64,000 nucleotides of DNA from Paenibacillus dendrobii (GCF_009807035.1 NZ_WUBI01000006.1:94012-158011); one strand, 5' to 3'. Shown: positions 17,920-28,014, numbered from the stretch's first letter. The notes: a model not told the origin generated them from the sequence alone. Program-made: numbers and translations.

Positions 17920-20655
17920 ATGTTGAGTCAAGTTGCCCAAATGCTGGAGCGATTCATTTCAGTTGCAATTAATACCAAGTATCCAGATGCTCCGCCAAGT
18001 GAAGATGAATTCATAGCGGAAGCCATGGGTTTACGCGAAGCTTTTCCTATAGCAGACAAAGAATTCGATCAAATTATGAAGAATTTAAAGGCGGCTTTGG
18101 TTATACAAATGGATGTCGGAGTGTATATTTCAAATAAAAATAGCGATCATCAATCATGGCTTCCAGGTCGCAGGGCAGAAATCGACTTTTATTACTGGAA
18201 CAGGTTTAAACGATATTTGGAGGATGTAAAGGGATGGAACACTGGAGTGACAGCCACCTTAGAGACAGTATCTAATGAAATTGTAGACCAATTTGGAGAT
18301 CCCCAAAGCAAGAAACCATGGCAGAGAAGAGGATTAGTACTCGGGGATGTTCAATCCGGTAAGACGGTTAACTATACTGCTATCTGCAATAAAGCAGCAG
18401 ATACCGGATATAAGGTAATTATTGTTTTAGCTGGTATGATGGAAAATCTGCGTATGCAAACTCAGAAGCGGTTGGATAAAGAATTTGCAGGCAGATTGAG
18501 CAAAGATTTATTACGGTTGAAGGGGAAGCAGGAAGTAAAGAATGTCTTTGATGGTGTAGGAAAAATTGATTCATCAAAGCGAATATCTGCCTTTACATCT
18601 GTGCTGTATGATTTTAATACAAGCATTCTGAACAGCAACGATCTGACTTTGAGAAATATAAGTGAACCTGCCTTATTTGTTGTGAAGAAGAATAAATCAG
18701 TGCTTAAAAATTTAGAAAGCTGGCTTTTTACCAATAATGCAGATAGTTCTGGAAAAATAGATCTGCCCCTACTTCTTATTGACGATGAAGCTGATAATGC
18801 ATCTGTAAACACAAAAAAGGAAGAAGAAGATCCTACAGCGATTAATGCGGCAATACGTTCAATATTAAATCGTTTTTATCAAGCCACATATGTAGGCGTT
18901 ACAGCTACACCATTTGCCAATATTTTTATTAATCCTGAAAATGATGACGACATGGTAGGCGATGATCTATTTCCAAAAGACTTTATTTATTTGTTAGCTC
19001 CTCCTACAAATTATATCGGTGCTAATGCTATGTTTGGCGATGATGGCACCTATGAAAAAAATATAGAAGAGACAGATACTGATGAAATTGAAATGTTTTT
19101 TCCATTTAAGCACAAGAAGGATCTTGTTGTTGATGAACTACCGCCAAGTTTATATGAAGCAATGGGTTATTTCTTGTTAATTAATGCAATAAGAGATGTT
19201 CGTGGAGATATTAAGGATCATCGCTCTATGCTTGTTAACGTAAGCCGATTTACTGATGTCCAAGTGAGAATACGTGAGAAAATAATAGTCTGGCTGGAAC
19301 AAGTTAAATCTGATGTGCATAATTATGGTGCCCTTGATGAGGTACAGACTATGAAAATAAAGTCGTTAAGGATGTTAAATCAAATTTGGGAAAAGTATCA
19401 CCTGAAAGAGAAATCAAGAGTATCATGGGGAGATATGATTTCCATGTATTTACATAAGGCGATCTCTCCAGTTGAGATTCGAGCGGTTAACCAGAAAACG
19501 GGATCCGCCAGCTTAAATTATGATGCTTATGAGGATAATGGCTTACGTGTTATTACAGTTGGGGGAAACAGCCTGTCAAGAGGTTTGACACTCGAAGGTC
19601 TTTGTACTAGTTATTTTTATCGCAATTCTCAAATGTACGATACTCTTTTGCAAATGGCGAGATGGTTCGGCTATCGCCCTAATTACAGCGATTTGTTCAA
19701 AGTGTGGATGTCTTCCGATGCAATTGATTGGTATGGACATATTACCGCAGCAGCCAATGAGTTGAAAGATGAAATTAGCAGAATGAATAATTATAATCTT
19801 ACACCGAAGGATTTCGGTCTTAGAGTAAGAAAACATCCTGAATCACTTATTGTTACAGCTAGAAATAAAATGAGAACAGCGACGGAGGTTAGTAGACCAA
19901 TCTCTGTAACTGGAAAATTGCTGGAAACGCCACGATTAAAATCCAAGCCTGATGTTCTTGCAGCGAACGAGCGTGCCTTTAAGTTATTTGTGGCGAGTTT
20001 GGACACAGCAGGCTCAAGACGTGGCGTAGAACAATCAGGGCTTATGTGGAGCGGAATTCACAAAGATCTTATTGTAGAATTGCTTTACAGTTTTGAGACT
20101 CATCCTTGGCATATGTCATTTCAAGGAAAGGCTCTGGCTGAGTATATTGAAAAGAATTCAGGACTGGCTGAATGGGATGTGTTTATTCCTTTCGGCTCTG
20201 ATTCAGATGATTTCGTACTTGAAGGTGCTAATGGGAGCATCAAAATAAAAAGGGAAAAACGTTATGTTGAAGAAGCAAATGGAATGATTAAGGTTATGGG
20301 CACTAAGGTTAGGGTGGGATCTGGAGGTTGTACAAAGGCAGGGCTTACTAAAGGTGAGATCAAGGAGGCTGAGGAGAGATTTAGAAAACTTAATCCAGGT
20401 AAAGTAAATAATATTCCTGATAGTGCATATCTCATAGGGGATCGAAAACCTATATTAATGTTGCATGTATTGAAAAGTACTGGTAAGAAGGATGCTCCAA
20501 TCAATAATATCAAGATCCCTGAAACATTGTATGCTATTGGGGTTGGATTTCCTGGGAACGGTTATATAAAAACAGCAAATTACGTTGTGAATATGGTGGA
20601 TATAAGCAATTGGATGGACGTAGATGATGAAGAGGATGATAATGATGTTGACTAA
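17920..20655 (+). CDS. Z1 domain-containing P-loop ATPase
   Basis: 911-residue SF2-helicase-like ATPase: Walker A GDVQSGKT (142-149), Walker B LLLIDDEAD (about 284-292), motif III-like GVTATPFAN (about 326-334), then the Z1 hallmark GGNSLSRGLTLEGL (about 548) and QMARWFGYRPNY (about 578). It starts right after the ATPase stop, using a CAGGAGG inside the preceding gene. In the family it is always linked with restriction-type genes and is presumed to move along or remodel DNA. The downstream nuclease gene overlaps its end by 11-14 bases. Confidence 0.92.
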   Translation: MLSQVAQMLERFISVAINTKYPDAPPSEDEFIAEAMGLREAFPIADKEFDQIMKNLKAALVIQMDVGVYISNKNSDHQSWLPGRRAEIDFYYWNRFKRYLEDVKGWNTGVTATLETVSNEIVDQFGDPQSKKPWQRRGLVLGDVQSGKTVNYTAICNKAADTGYKVIIVLAGMMENLRMQTQKRLDKEFAGRLSKDLLRLKGKQEVKNVFDGVGKIDSSKRISAFTSVLYDFNTSILNSNDLTLRNISEPALFVVKKNKSVLKNLESWLFTNNADSSGKIDLPLLLIDDEADNASVNTKKEEEDPTAINAAIRSILNRFYQATYVGVTATPFANIFINPENDDDMVGDDLFPKDFIYLLAPPTNYIGANAMFGDDGTYEKNIEETDTDEIEMFFPFKHKKDLVVDELPPSLYEAMGYFLLINAIRDVRGDIKDHRSMLVNVSRFTDVQVRIREKIIVWLEQVKSDVHNYGALDEVQTMKIKSLRMLNQIWEKYHLKEKSRVSWGDMISMYLHKAISPVEIRAVNQKTGSASLNYDAYEDNGLRVITVGGNSLSRGLTLEGLCTSYFYRNSQMYDTLLQMARWFGYRPNYSDLFKVWMSSDAIDWYGHITAAANELKDEISRMNNYNLTPKDFGLRVRKHPESLIVTARNKMRTATEVSRPISVTGKLLETPRLKSKPDVLAANERAFKLFVASLDTAGSRRGVEQSGLMWSGIHKDLIVELLYSFETHPWHMSFQGKALAEYIEKNSGLAEWDVFIPFGSDSDDFVLEGANGSIKIKREKRYVEEANGMIKVMGTKVRVGSGGCTKAGLTKGEIKEAEERFRKLNPGKVNNIPDSAYLIGDRKPILMLHVLKSTGKKDAPINNIKIPETLYAIGVGFPGNGYIKTANYVVNMVDISNWMDVDDEEDDNDVD

Positions 20656-21580
20656 TGAGCAACTTCTTGATAAGTGGAACGGCATTGTTCAATACACCAA
20701 GTCGTATGTAAGGATAGATGGCACTCATCCCCTGGATTGGCACATTGGCTATGAAGATATCAGTCAGAAATCTCTTTTGATAGTTTGCAGCTACGAACCC
20801 AAAATTCTCCCATCGTCCAAGTCAATTTTATCTTCAGTCGGACGCCGCGGCGATGGGAAGTGGACAATAACTTTTTGTTTAGTTCGTCAAGAAAATGAAC
20901 AAGTGTTCATTCGATTGTGTTGCGATTTAATTGAATCATCAAGGAGCCAATGCGACTCAGTGCTAGGAATTGAATTTGTTGAAAAGCGGTATATGCAATG
21001 GTCAAAACTAATGGAGCAGCAAAACAGCGGCTTATTGGGTGATTCAGAAAGAAAAGGGCTTCTGGGGGAATTAATTCACTTGCATAATTGCATTTTAAAT
21101 GGAATTCCTATGCATGAAGCAGTTGAGAGTTGGATGGGGCCCGAAGGAGCGGATCAGGATTTCGTTTTTTCGACTACCTGGCATGAAGTGAAGGCAACTG
21201 GAATTGGGTCAAAAACCATAACGATTTCTTCACTGGAACAATTAAAAGCACCAATCCCTGGAGAGCTTGTAATATACTTTATTGATAAAATTGCTCCTAA
21301 CTCTTCTAGTTCTTTTACTTTGTTGAGCAAAGCGGATGATATTCGAGAAGTTTTAAAAAGCAATCCACCAACGTTTGATCTATTCAACGACAAGCTATTG
21401 CGAAATGGATTTATAGATTCATTAGAATATAAAGAATACTGGTATAGAATAGGCGGAAACCAGAGCTATAGAGTAGATGATAGTTTTCCTAAATTAATTA
21501 ACACCAACGTTCCGCCTCAAGTCGTATCAGCAAGCTATAATATTAGTATTTCAGCAATTGAGGACTGGAGAATTCAATGA
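20645..21580 (+). CDS. PD-(D/E)XK motif protein (DUF4420-like)
   Basis: Putative nuclease subunit of the Z1 system. A PD-(D/E)XK core is visible: D170-Q-D172, then E181-V-K183 in the segment TTWHEVKATG, followed by a serine/threonine-rich strand (TITISSLEQL) as in restriction-type folds. It is 311 residues from ATG 20645, or 312 from ATG 20642. GAAGAGG at 20629-20635 supports either, so an earlier in-frame ATG at 20624 is disfavoured. It overlaps the Z1 gene end and precedes the AIPR gene by about 19 bases. DUF4420-type proteins accompany Z1 genes in many genomes. Confidence 0.85.
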   Translation: MLTNEQLLDKWNGIVQYTKSYVRIDGTHPLDWHIGYEDISQKSLLIVCSYEPKILPSSKSILSSVGRRGDGKWTITFCLVRQENEQVFIRLCCDLIESSRSQCDSVLGIEFVEKRYMQWSKLMEQQNSGLLGDSERKGLLGELIHLHNCILNGIPMHEAVESWMGPEGADQDFVFSTTWHEVKATGIGSKTITISSLEQLKAPIPGELVIYFIDKIAPNSSSSFTLLSKADDIREVLKSNPPTFDLFNDKLLRNGFIDSLEYKEYWYRIGGNQSYRVDDSFPKLINTNVPPQVVSASYNISISAIEDWRIQ

Positions 21581-21599
21581 TTAAATTTGGAGGTGCCAT

Positions 21600-23678
21600 A
21601 TGGATTTGCAGGATTTTAGAAAAGAATTTCTGGAGGATGTTCGTTCAACTTCTGCAGTCTATGGCGAGGGTTCAAGTGCGGCCTTTATTGGAATTGTTTC
21701 AAACTACCTTGTAAATGCTGAAGTGCTCCCGGATTTTGAAGCCTCGTTCTATTTAGGCTCAGGAATGCGTAACCGAAAGTTGAGAATTGATGGGTACGCA
21801 CTGGATGAGTTTGATTATACTATGAACCTTATTGTGGCGGACTATCTGGGTGACGATGCTGAGAGGACGCTTACTCGGTCTGAAGCAGAGCAAATATTTC
21901 AGTGGCCGCTTCGGTTCGTTGAAGAGACTTTCAATAATAAATTGGGTGGTAAAATAGAGATAAGTAGTTCAGCAGCAGATTTAGTTGATATATTGAGAAC
22001 TAATAAGGAACGTATTCGGAAGTATCGTGTTCTGCTGTTTACTGATGGATTAATGAGTGGCCGAATTGAAAGCTTCCCGGTGAAAGAGTTCGAGGGAGTA
22101 AGCGTGGAATTTCAGATCTGGGATGTTGAGCGACTGTATAAGATGTTTTTGGCAGAGTCTGGCCGTGAAAGTGTTGAGATTAACTTTACACAGTATACAG
22201 CTAACGGGATTCCTTGTCTTGATGCGGGCAATTTTGGAGACAAATCCTATCGTTCTTTTTTATGTGTAATTCCTGGTTCAGTGGTAGCTGATATATATGA
22301 TTATTTTGGCTCGCAATTACTTGAGGGCAATGTGCGGTCATTTTTGAGCACTAAAGTGGCAGTAAACAAAAAGATACGAGAGACAATTCTTACTTCTCCT
22401 AAAATGTTTTTTGCTTTTAATAATGGAATTGCCGCTACCGCAGTGGATGTAGTAGTAGTAGAAAAACCTGAGGGGAAGTTTATTACCTTCGTTAGGGATT
22501 TTCAAATTATTAATGGAGGACAAACAACAGCTTCGCTATCAAGTGCACGTTATAAAGACAAGGCTAATCTTGATGGGATTAGTGTACAAATGAAACTGAC
22601 TGAAATTAATGCAGAGCCTGATGAAACCCACAATTTAATGCAGAAAATTTCAAAGTCATCGAATAGCCAAAATAAAGTCAGCGATGCAGACTTTTTTTCA
22701 ACGCATCCCTTTCATATACGTATGGAACAGATCTCACGAAGGCTGTTTGCTCCAGCAACGGGGGGATCTCAGCACGATACTCGCTGGTTTTATGAACGGG
22801 CAAGAGGACAGTATCTGCAAACTCAAATTCGTATGACTAAGGCCGAACGCAATCGGTTTCTTACGCAAAATCCTAAGCATCAGCTTATTACTAAGACGGA
22901 CCTGGCAAAAGCTCGCAATACGTGGCGAGAGTTGCCTCATGTTGTCAGCAAAGGGGCTCAGTCTAATTTTAGAGAGTTCGCTGAATGGATTGATGATGAA
23001 TGGCAACTATCAGAGGATTATTTCAATGAAAAGTTTTTTCAAGAGTCGATCGCTCTCTACATTCTATTCAAACACGTTGAGAAGCTGGTTACTCATCAAT
23101 CATGGTACGAGCATGGATATCGTGCCAACATTGTAACTTACTCAATTGCACTGCTGGTACATTTGCTTAAAACTCAATGCTCGACCTACGTCTTGGATTT
23201 GCAAATTATTTGGAATAAACAAGAAGTGCCAAGTGTTCTTACAAGCCAATTAAATAAGCTAGCCAAAGCAGTACTAGACTCCATAACCGATTCCTCACGG
23301 GCTGTTGCTAATGTGACACAGTGGTGTAAAAGAGAAGCTTGTTGGAATAAGGTGAAAAGTTTAAACATTACTCTTGATACAGAAATAGAATCAGTGCTCA
23401 TTGCTTCAGGAGATGAAAAGACAGAAGTTCGCAGAGCCCGTAAAGATCAGAAAATTGTTAGCGGCATTGAGGCACAGACAAGAGTGGTCAACTATGGGGC
23501 AGATTATTGGAAAAGAATGTACTCGTTTATTCTTGAGAAGCAAATACCTTATCACACAGAGGCAGATGCTTTAAAAATAGCTTGCAATATGCCCGCGAAG
23601 CTGCCAAACTCAATACATAGCCAGAAGTTGCTTTCTTTGCTTGAAAGGGTTATCATTGAAGGTTGGAAGAACGCTTGA
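21600..23678 (+). CDS. AIPR-family (abortive infection phage resistance) protein
   Basis: 692-residue protein with the AIPR hallmark FAFNNGIAATA (about 271-281) and DFQIINGGQTTASL (about 299-312). AIPR proteins include plasmid AbiR-type phage-resistance factors. Their biochemical activity is not settled, and the conserved NNG and NGGQT motifs suggest an enzyme or nucleic-acid-binding fold. GGAGGTG sits 4-5 bases before the ATG. It is the fourth gene of the operon, and the methylase start lies 16 bases downstream. Confidence 0.9.
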   Translation: MDLQDFRKEFLEDVRSTSAVYGEGSSAAFIGIVSNYLVNAEVLPDFEASFYLGSGMRNRKLRIDGYALDEFDYTMNLIVADYLGDDAERTLTRSEAEQIFQWPLRFVEETFNNKLGGKIEISSSAADLVDILRTNKERIRKYRVLLFTDGLMSGRIESFPVKEFEGVSVEFQIWDVERLYKMFLAESGRESVEINFTQYTANGIPCLDAGNFGDKSYRSFLCVIPGSVVADIYDYFGSQLLEGNVRSFLSTKVAVNKKIRETILTSPKMFFAFNNGIAATAVDVVVVEKPEGKFITFVRDFQIINGGQTTASLSSARYKDKANLDGISVQMKLTEINAEPDETHNLMQKISKSSNSQNKVSDADFFSTHPFHIRMEQISRRLFAPATGGSQHDTRWFYERARGQYLQTQIRMTKAERNRFLTQNPKHQLITKTDLAKARNTWRELPHVVSKGAQSNFREFAEWIDDEWQLSEDYFNEKFFQESIALYILFKHVEKLVTHQSWYEHGYRANIVTYSIALLVHLLKTQCSTYVLDLQIIWNKQEVPSVLTSQLNKLAKAVLDSITDSSRAVANVTQWCKREACWNKVKSLNITLDTEIESVLIASGDEKTEVRRARKDQKIVSGIEAQTRVVNYGADYWKRMYSFILEKQIPYHTEADALKIACNMPAKLPNSIHSQKLLSLLERVIIEGWKNA

Positions 23679-23694
23679 AAAGAGGTGGAACAAC

Positions 23695-25386
23695 GTGTAT
23701 AGACTATTAGATTTATTTGCAGGTGCGGGCGGCATGAGTCTGGGTTTTATGCAGACAGAAAGATTTGATATTGCTGTTGCGGTTGAGAAAAATGATTATG
23801 CAAAAGCAACATATGAACGCAATCATGAGAATACAGAAGTACTAAGTGATATCTTGGATATAACGGACTACGACTCTTTCAAGCGTTCATATGGAGAATT
23901 TGATGTAATTGTTGGGGGCCCTCCTTGCCAAGGGTTTTCAAATGCAAATCGTCAACGAAATCATATTATTAGCCAAAATAATAGTCTGGTTAAGAAGTAT
24001 GTTGAAGTGATTCTCAAACTGAAGCCGAAAGCTTTTGTGATGGAGAATGTTCGGATGCTTAAGTCGGATATTCACCGTTTTTATTGTACACATAGTGATG
24101 GGGTTGAGTTTGAGCAACTGGGAATAGTCACCCGCAACGAAACAATTTGTCTTTTAGATACCGAGTGCCCCGTGGGCGATATCTATGAGTATTTGTTTAA
24201 TCCTGCTATTTTAAATGAACTGATTTTGCCTGACAAGGTGTTTTATGCATTAAGAATGTTGCATAAAAACTCCCGGAAGGAAGAGACAAGGGAGAAGGCT
24301 CTGAGCAAAGGCAAACAATGTATCAAGCATATCTCAGTACTGCCTCAAAGAAGCCCAGCTATTTCAAGACAGTATATTAATTTTGAGCAAGCTTCGCTTA
24401 ATGCATTTATTAGATATGCTGGAGAGGAAATAGAATTTGAAGATGCGGAACATGAGATTTTGAGTTATCTGAATGTTCAACGTCTGATGATGCATGCAAA
24501 AGAACTATTGGATAATAATATAGCTGTACGCAACTTAAAGGTAGATCAAAGAGGCGTGTATGTAGATGCTAACTCATACTCAGTTATTGATTACATTGGT
24601 AAAAGGCTGGGGCAGTTGTATCAAATAGATGATGGTGTGCTTAATGCTGCATGGTTTGGGGTGCCGCAGCTTCGTGAAAGATATATTGCTATTGGGTTGA
24701 GAAAAGACTTGCATCTTCAACCGGAATTGCCTGTAAAAGTCTATAAAGAAGCAGAATATTTAACTGTATTTGATGCGATTCAGGATTTGGAGCAGATACA
24801 TCCAGTTTTTAACACAGAGGATGATCCCATTCCGCTAAATAATGAATTTGAAGCAACGGAGCTTACGCGGCTACTACGCAATTCGGTCATGTTAAGCAAT
24901 CACGTAGCTACGGAAACAAGAGAGACTGCCCAAAAACGTTTTGAAGCTTTGGGTCAAGGGCAGAACTTCCATGATCTTGATCGCAGTTTAATCGAGAATA
25001 CGTATACTCGACCAGAAAGAACACAAAATTCAATCTATTTAAGACTTGAATATGGCAAGCCTTCTGGAACAGTTACAAATGTACGCAAATCAATGTGGAT
25101 TCATCCAACGATTCCAAGGGCAATAAGTATACGAGAAGCAGCCAGACTGCAATCCTTTCCTGATGACTATGTATTTGTAGGGACAAAGGATTCGCAATAC
25201 CAGCAAGTTGGAAATGCAGTACCGCCAATCATGGGGAGGGCTATCGCTGCTAAACTTGCAGAAATGCTCGATTTGTGTAGAGGGCTATCCAACATGCAGG
25301 GAGGACTTGCTGATGGTGGACACATTGACAACAGAAGAACGCAGCAAGATGATGTCCAAAATAAAGTCGAAGAACACTGCTCCTGA
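23695..25386 (+). CDS. DNA (cytosine-5-)-methyltransferase
   Basis: Modification subunit: methylates cytosine in a specific site to protect host DNA. Motif I DLFAGAGGMSLGF begins at residue 6, motif IV GGPPCQGFS has the catalytic Cys78, motif VI reads MENV (about 117), motif IX/X covers ARLQSFPDDY and QQVGNAVPP. At 563 residues it is longer than simple C5 enzymes, with an insertion between motifs VI and VIII (about 125-310) that may widen target recognition. The GTG 23695 start has AAGAGGTGG upstream. The Vsr gene overlaps its 3' end by 74 bases, the classic Dcm-Vsr arrangement. Confidence 0.93.
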   Translation: MYRLLDLFAGAGGMSLGFMQTERFDIAVAVEKNDYAKATYERNHENTEVLSDILDITDYDSFKRSYGEFDVIVGGPPCQGFSNANRQRNHIISQNNSLVKKYVEVILKLKPKAFVMENVRMLKSDIHRFYCTHSDGVEFEQLGIVTRNETICLLDTECPVGDIYEYLFNPAILNELILPDKVFYALRMLHKNSRKEETREKALSKGKQCIKHISVLPQRSPAISRQYINFEQASLNAFIRYAGEEIEFEDAEHEILSYLNVQRLMMHAKELLDNNIAVRNLKVDQRGVYVDANSYSVIDYIGKRLGQLYQIDDGVLNAAWFGVPQLRERYIAIGLRKDLHLQPELPVKVYKEAEYLTVFDAIQDLEQIHPVFNTEDDPIPLNNEFEATELTRLLRNSVMLSNHVATETRETAQKRFEALGQGQNFHDLDRSLIENTYTRPERTQNSIYLRLEYGKPSGTVTNVRKSMWIHPTIPRAISIREAARLQSFPDDYVFVGTKDSQYQQVGNAVPPIMGRAIAAKLAEMLDLCRGLSNMQGGLADGGHIDNRRTQQDDVQNKVEEHCS

Positions 25387-25726
25387 AATGATTGTCAGGA
25401 GGTATCTGCACAACAAAGGTTTCCGCTACAGACTGCATGATAAGAAACTACCGGGAAAGCCCGATCTTATTTTGCCAAAGTATAAGGCAGTTATCTTTAT
25501 ACATGGATGCTTCTGGCATGGCCATGAAGGTTGCAAGTACTTCCGTATCCCTAAATCAAATACAGATTACTGGGTTAAAAAAATCGATGGAAACTTATTA
25601 AGGGATCAAGAAAAACAACAGTTGCTTAGGGATATGGGCTGGAAAGTTAGCGTGGTTTGGGAGTGCGAATTGAAGCGGAATCCGGAGTATAGGTGTCTTA
25701 AATTAATTGAGCAAATTACCACCTAG
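25313..25726 (+). CDS. Vsr-type very short patch / restriction-like endonuclease
   Basis: 137-residue Vsr-fold nuclease. Residues match E. coli Vsr numbering: E25, D51 in KPDLI, H64 and H69 in FIHGCFWHGHEGC, and the zinc ligand region GCKYF. Vsr normally nicks T:G mismatches arising by deamination of 5-methylcytosine. In GHKL-Z1 operons it may instead be the restriction nuclease. ATG 25313 with GGGAGG upstream was chosen; the overlap with the methylase gene fits translational coupling. It ends the tight operon. Confidence 0.93.
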   Translation: MVDTLTTEERSKMMSKIKSKNTAPEMIVRRYLHNKGFRYRLHDKKLPGKPDLILPKYKAVIFIHGCFWHGHEGCKYFRIPKSNTDYWVKKIDGNLLRDQEKQQLLRDMGWKVSVVWECELKRNPEYRCLKLIEQITT

Positions 25727-26334
25727 TTTCTGGCTGAAGTTTTTTTGTTTGAATGGGTTCCTTTGATCGCGCCGCTCTGATCGCCATAGACTGTCTCAAC
25801 CATGGGACCCAGGTCGAAGATCTGCAAACAGTAATAAAATTTATCCGACGATTCTCGAAAACATCAAACTCTCAAAGACGATGGTGCAACATCTTCGGGG
25901 GGGGGGGGAGGACAGGTGTACAACGCACTCTTCTCTTTGCACCGTATTCTATTTACCTCATCATCGGCTGTAAGCGGATTTTTCATTTTCGCAAGCTAGA
26001 ACAGAACACGCTACTGAGTCATTTCCCGGGTGGACGCTACCAACATCATAGCTTGATGTATAGTATCTCGAAAGATGTGGGCGGTCGTTTCCCGAGCTAG
26101 CGATAGAATTGCGACGCTCCATCAAGGGAAAATCCACCGAAGCTTTTTCGGATTATAGGAGAAATTCGTTCTTGCTATTCGGATATATGTCGTAGTCTTC
26201 ACCTAAAAGGCGCTCGCTCTCTTTGGGTAATGCTGTTCCGACGAACAACATTCAACCAGAGATTGGGCCTTTTTATGCTTCTTGAGAGTTGTACTTTCGA
26301 AGGTTTGCTTTTTTTATTTATGAAGGATGATTCT
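25727..26334. other. degenerate intergenic stretch with a G12 homopolymer
   Basis: No intact gene was recognised. Short coding-like pieces (for example IYPTILENIKLSKTMVQHL just before the tract) run into twelve consecutive G residues at 25897-25908 and end at stops, which suggests a broken gene. The tract could be a slippage site or an assembly artefact. The promoter of the next gene presumably lies in the last 150 bases. Confidence 0.4.
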
Positions 26335-28014
26335 ATGGAAATTACAACAATAATAAAAAAAATTAGAGATCATGCATTAAACAGAGTAGAAAAGTTTATA
26401 TCAGGACTCTCAGTAAGAGAACAACAATTATTTATCAATGAAGTGGTTCGGTACTGTGATCAAATTTATGACTCGGTACTTCATAAAAGTCATAGAAACA
26501 GTGATAAAGATCTTAATTTTATTGATTTTTCTCTTCCAATAGCATTTCGTTACCTGTATAAAGATTATAATAAAGTTGAAGGGTGCCCAATAACACCTTC
26601 AACAACGCAATCTATCCATAGCGTTAAGGCATTCTTGGATATTTGTTTTAAAGCAGGAACCATGGAAAATTACGAAGAACTGCTTCGTTTCGGAATATTG
26701 AAATATGAGCTTATTACAGAAAAAAATGCACGTCTATCTTATGTGAATACGCATTATTCAATTGAAAGATATGAAAAAACAAAAACTGTGAAATACTCTC
26801 ATGCAATGCTGAATTCTTTGGAGGATGAGTACATTAAAGGATTTAGTCAACTTCCAAAGATCATTAAAAAGATGGAGAAATTAGTATATACATGGAACTA
26901 CAATTTTATTGGTTATGATGCTGACCCTGAAGTAGACCTTTTCTTCATTCGCAATGCACAGTTGGACTTTGTTCAAGCAACAGAATGGGACGGATTTGAA
27001 TACACCTCTAAATTTGGAGATATTGAGTATCATTTTTTTCTAGACGCACTCATTGCTATTGAATCAATATGTTTAAAGCACTTGCAATTTGTTGAGATAG
27101 CAACAAAAAAAGATCCTAATCTGAAAAAAGTTAATATACTACCGCTTGTTGTAGATTACGATGTTTTCTTGGATTCTCTGACCTTTATTTTAGGAGTTTC
27201 TAAAGAAATAAGCGAGAATATATTTGACATGTTTATATATGATGAGACAAAAAAGGAATACTACGGCCATATAGGTACTCCAGTTCCTTTATTCACTAGG
27301 ATATCTTCTACACAGTTGTTGCGTTCATTTACCGGCTGCATTTATAAGCCAATAGATTTTATGTTGTCTGAGATAAAAAGACAATATTCAAAAGATTGGG
27401 ATCGCAACACTAGAGGAAGAGAGCAATTATTTAGAAACGAGCTTTATAAGTGCTTTGACAGCAAACGTTTCATTACATTTAATAGAAGTATAGATATTTT
27501 CGAAAATGGGAGAATTATTACGGATATTGATGCATGTATTTTTGATAAAGAGACAGGGGATATTGCTTTTATTCAACTAAAATGGCAGGATTTAATATAT
27601 GAATCAACACGATCCTTTATAAGTAAAAGAAAGAATTATATAGAGAAGTCACAAAAATGGGTCAACGATATTGAACAATGGGTTAATGCAGTTTCAGAAA
27701 AACGGATAGCCGATTTTCTGCATCTAAGTCCACAACTTATAAACAAGGATAAAATTAAACTTTTTGTTATTGGTAGACACAATGGGAATTATTCTGGAGA
27801 TGAAAAGCCACATAGTAACACGGCTTGGTGCCAATGGTACAATCTGCTTGAATTAATTGGGGCATTCGCAAGTGAAAGTATTACAATAACAAAACTTTTT
27901 GATTTAATTCAAAAGGAAAGTCCTTATAATCAAAAAAATGAATTAAAAACTTCAGTAATAAGATATGGAAACTATACTGTCGAAATGGTTGCACCGCCGT
28001 ATAATCAGGCTTAA
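26335..28014 (+). CDS. unrecognised protein with PD-(D/E)XK-like C-terminal motif
   Basis: 559-residue AT-rich gene, family not recognised. The N-terminal two thirds is helical and hydrophilic. The C-terminal part has a nuclease-like pattern: a helix GREQLFRNELY, then D397-I-D399, 14 residues, and Q414-L-K416 (FIQLKW), resembling the D...(E/Q)xK core of PD-(D/E)XK nucleases. The start ATG 26335 follows AAGGA by 7 bases; the in-frame ATG at 26320 contains that site. It stands alone 600 bases after the Vsr gene, with an IS3 relic downstream. It may be an additional defence nuclease. Confidence 0.7.
   Translation: MEITTIIKKIRDHALNRVEKFISGLSVREQQLFINEVVRYCDQIYDSVLHKSHRNSDKDLNFIDFSLPIAFRYLYKDYNKVEGCPITPSTTQSIHSVKAFLDICFKAGTMENYEELLRFGILKYELITEKNARLSYVNTHYSIERYEKTKTVKYSHAMLNSLEDEYIKGFSQLPKIIKKMEKLVYTWNYNFIGYDADPEVDLFFIRNAQLDFVQATEWDGFEYTSKFGDIEYHFFLDALIAIESICLKHLQFVEIATKKDPNLKKVNILPLVVDYDVFLDSLTFILGVSKEISENIFDMFIYDETKKEYYGHIGTPVPLFTRISSTQLLRSFTGCIYKPIDFMLSEIKRQYSKDWDRNTRGREQLFRNELYKCFDSKRFITFNRSIDIFENGRIITDIDACIFDKETGDIAFIQLKWQDLIYESTRSFISKRKNYIEKSQKWVNDIEQWVNAVSEKRIADFLHLSPQLINKDKIKLFVIGRHNGNYSGDEKPHSNTAWCQWYNLLELIGAFASESITITKLFDLIQKESPYNQKNELKTSVIRYGNYTVEMVAPPYNQA

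Noticed and set aside
25753..26100. 115-codon ORF across the G12 tract
   Set aside because: Frame passes through the homopolymer and changes character; treated as degenerate DNA.
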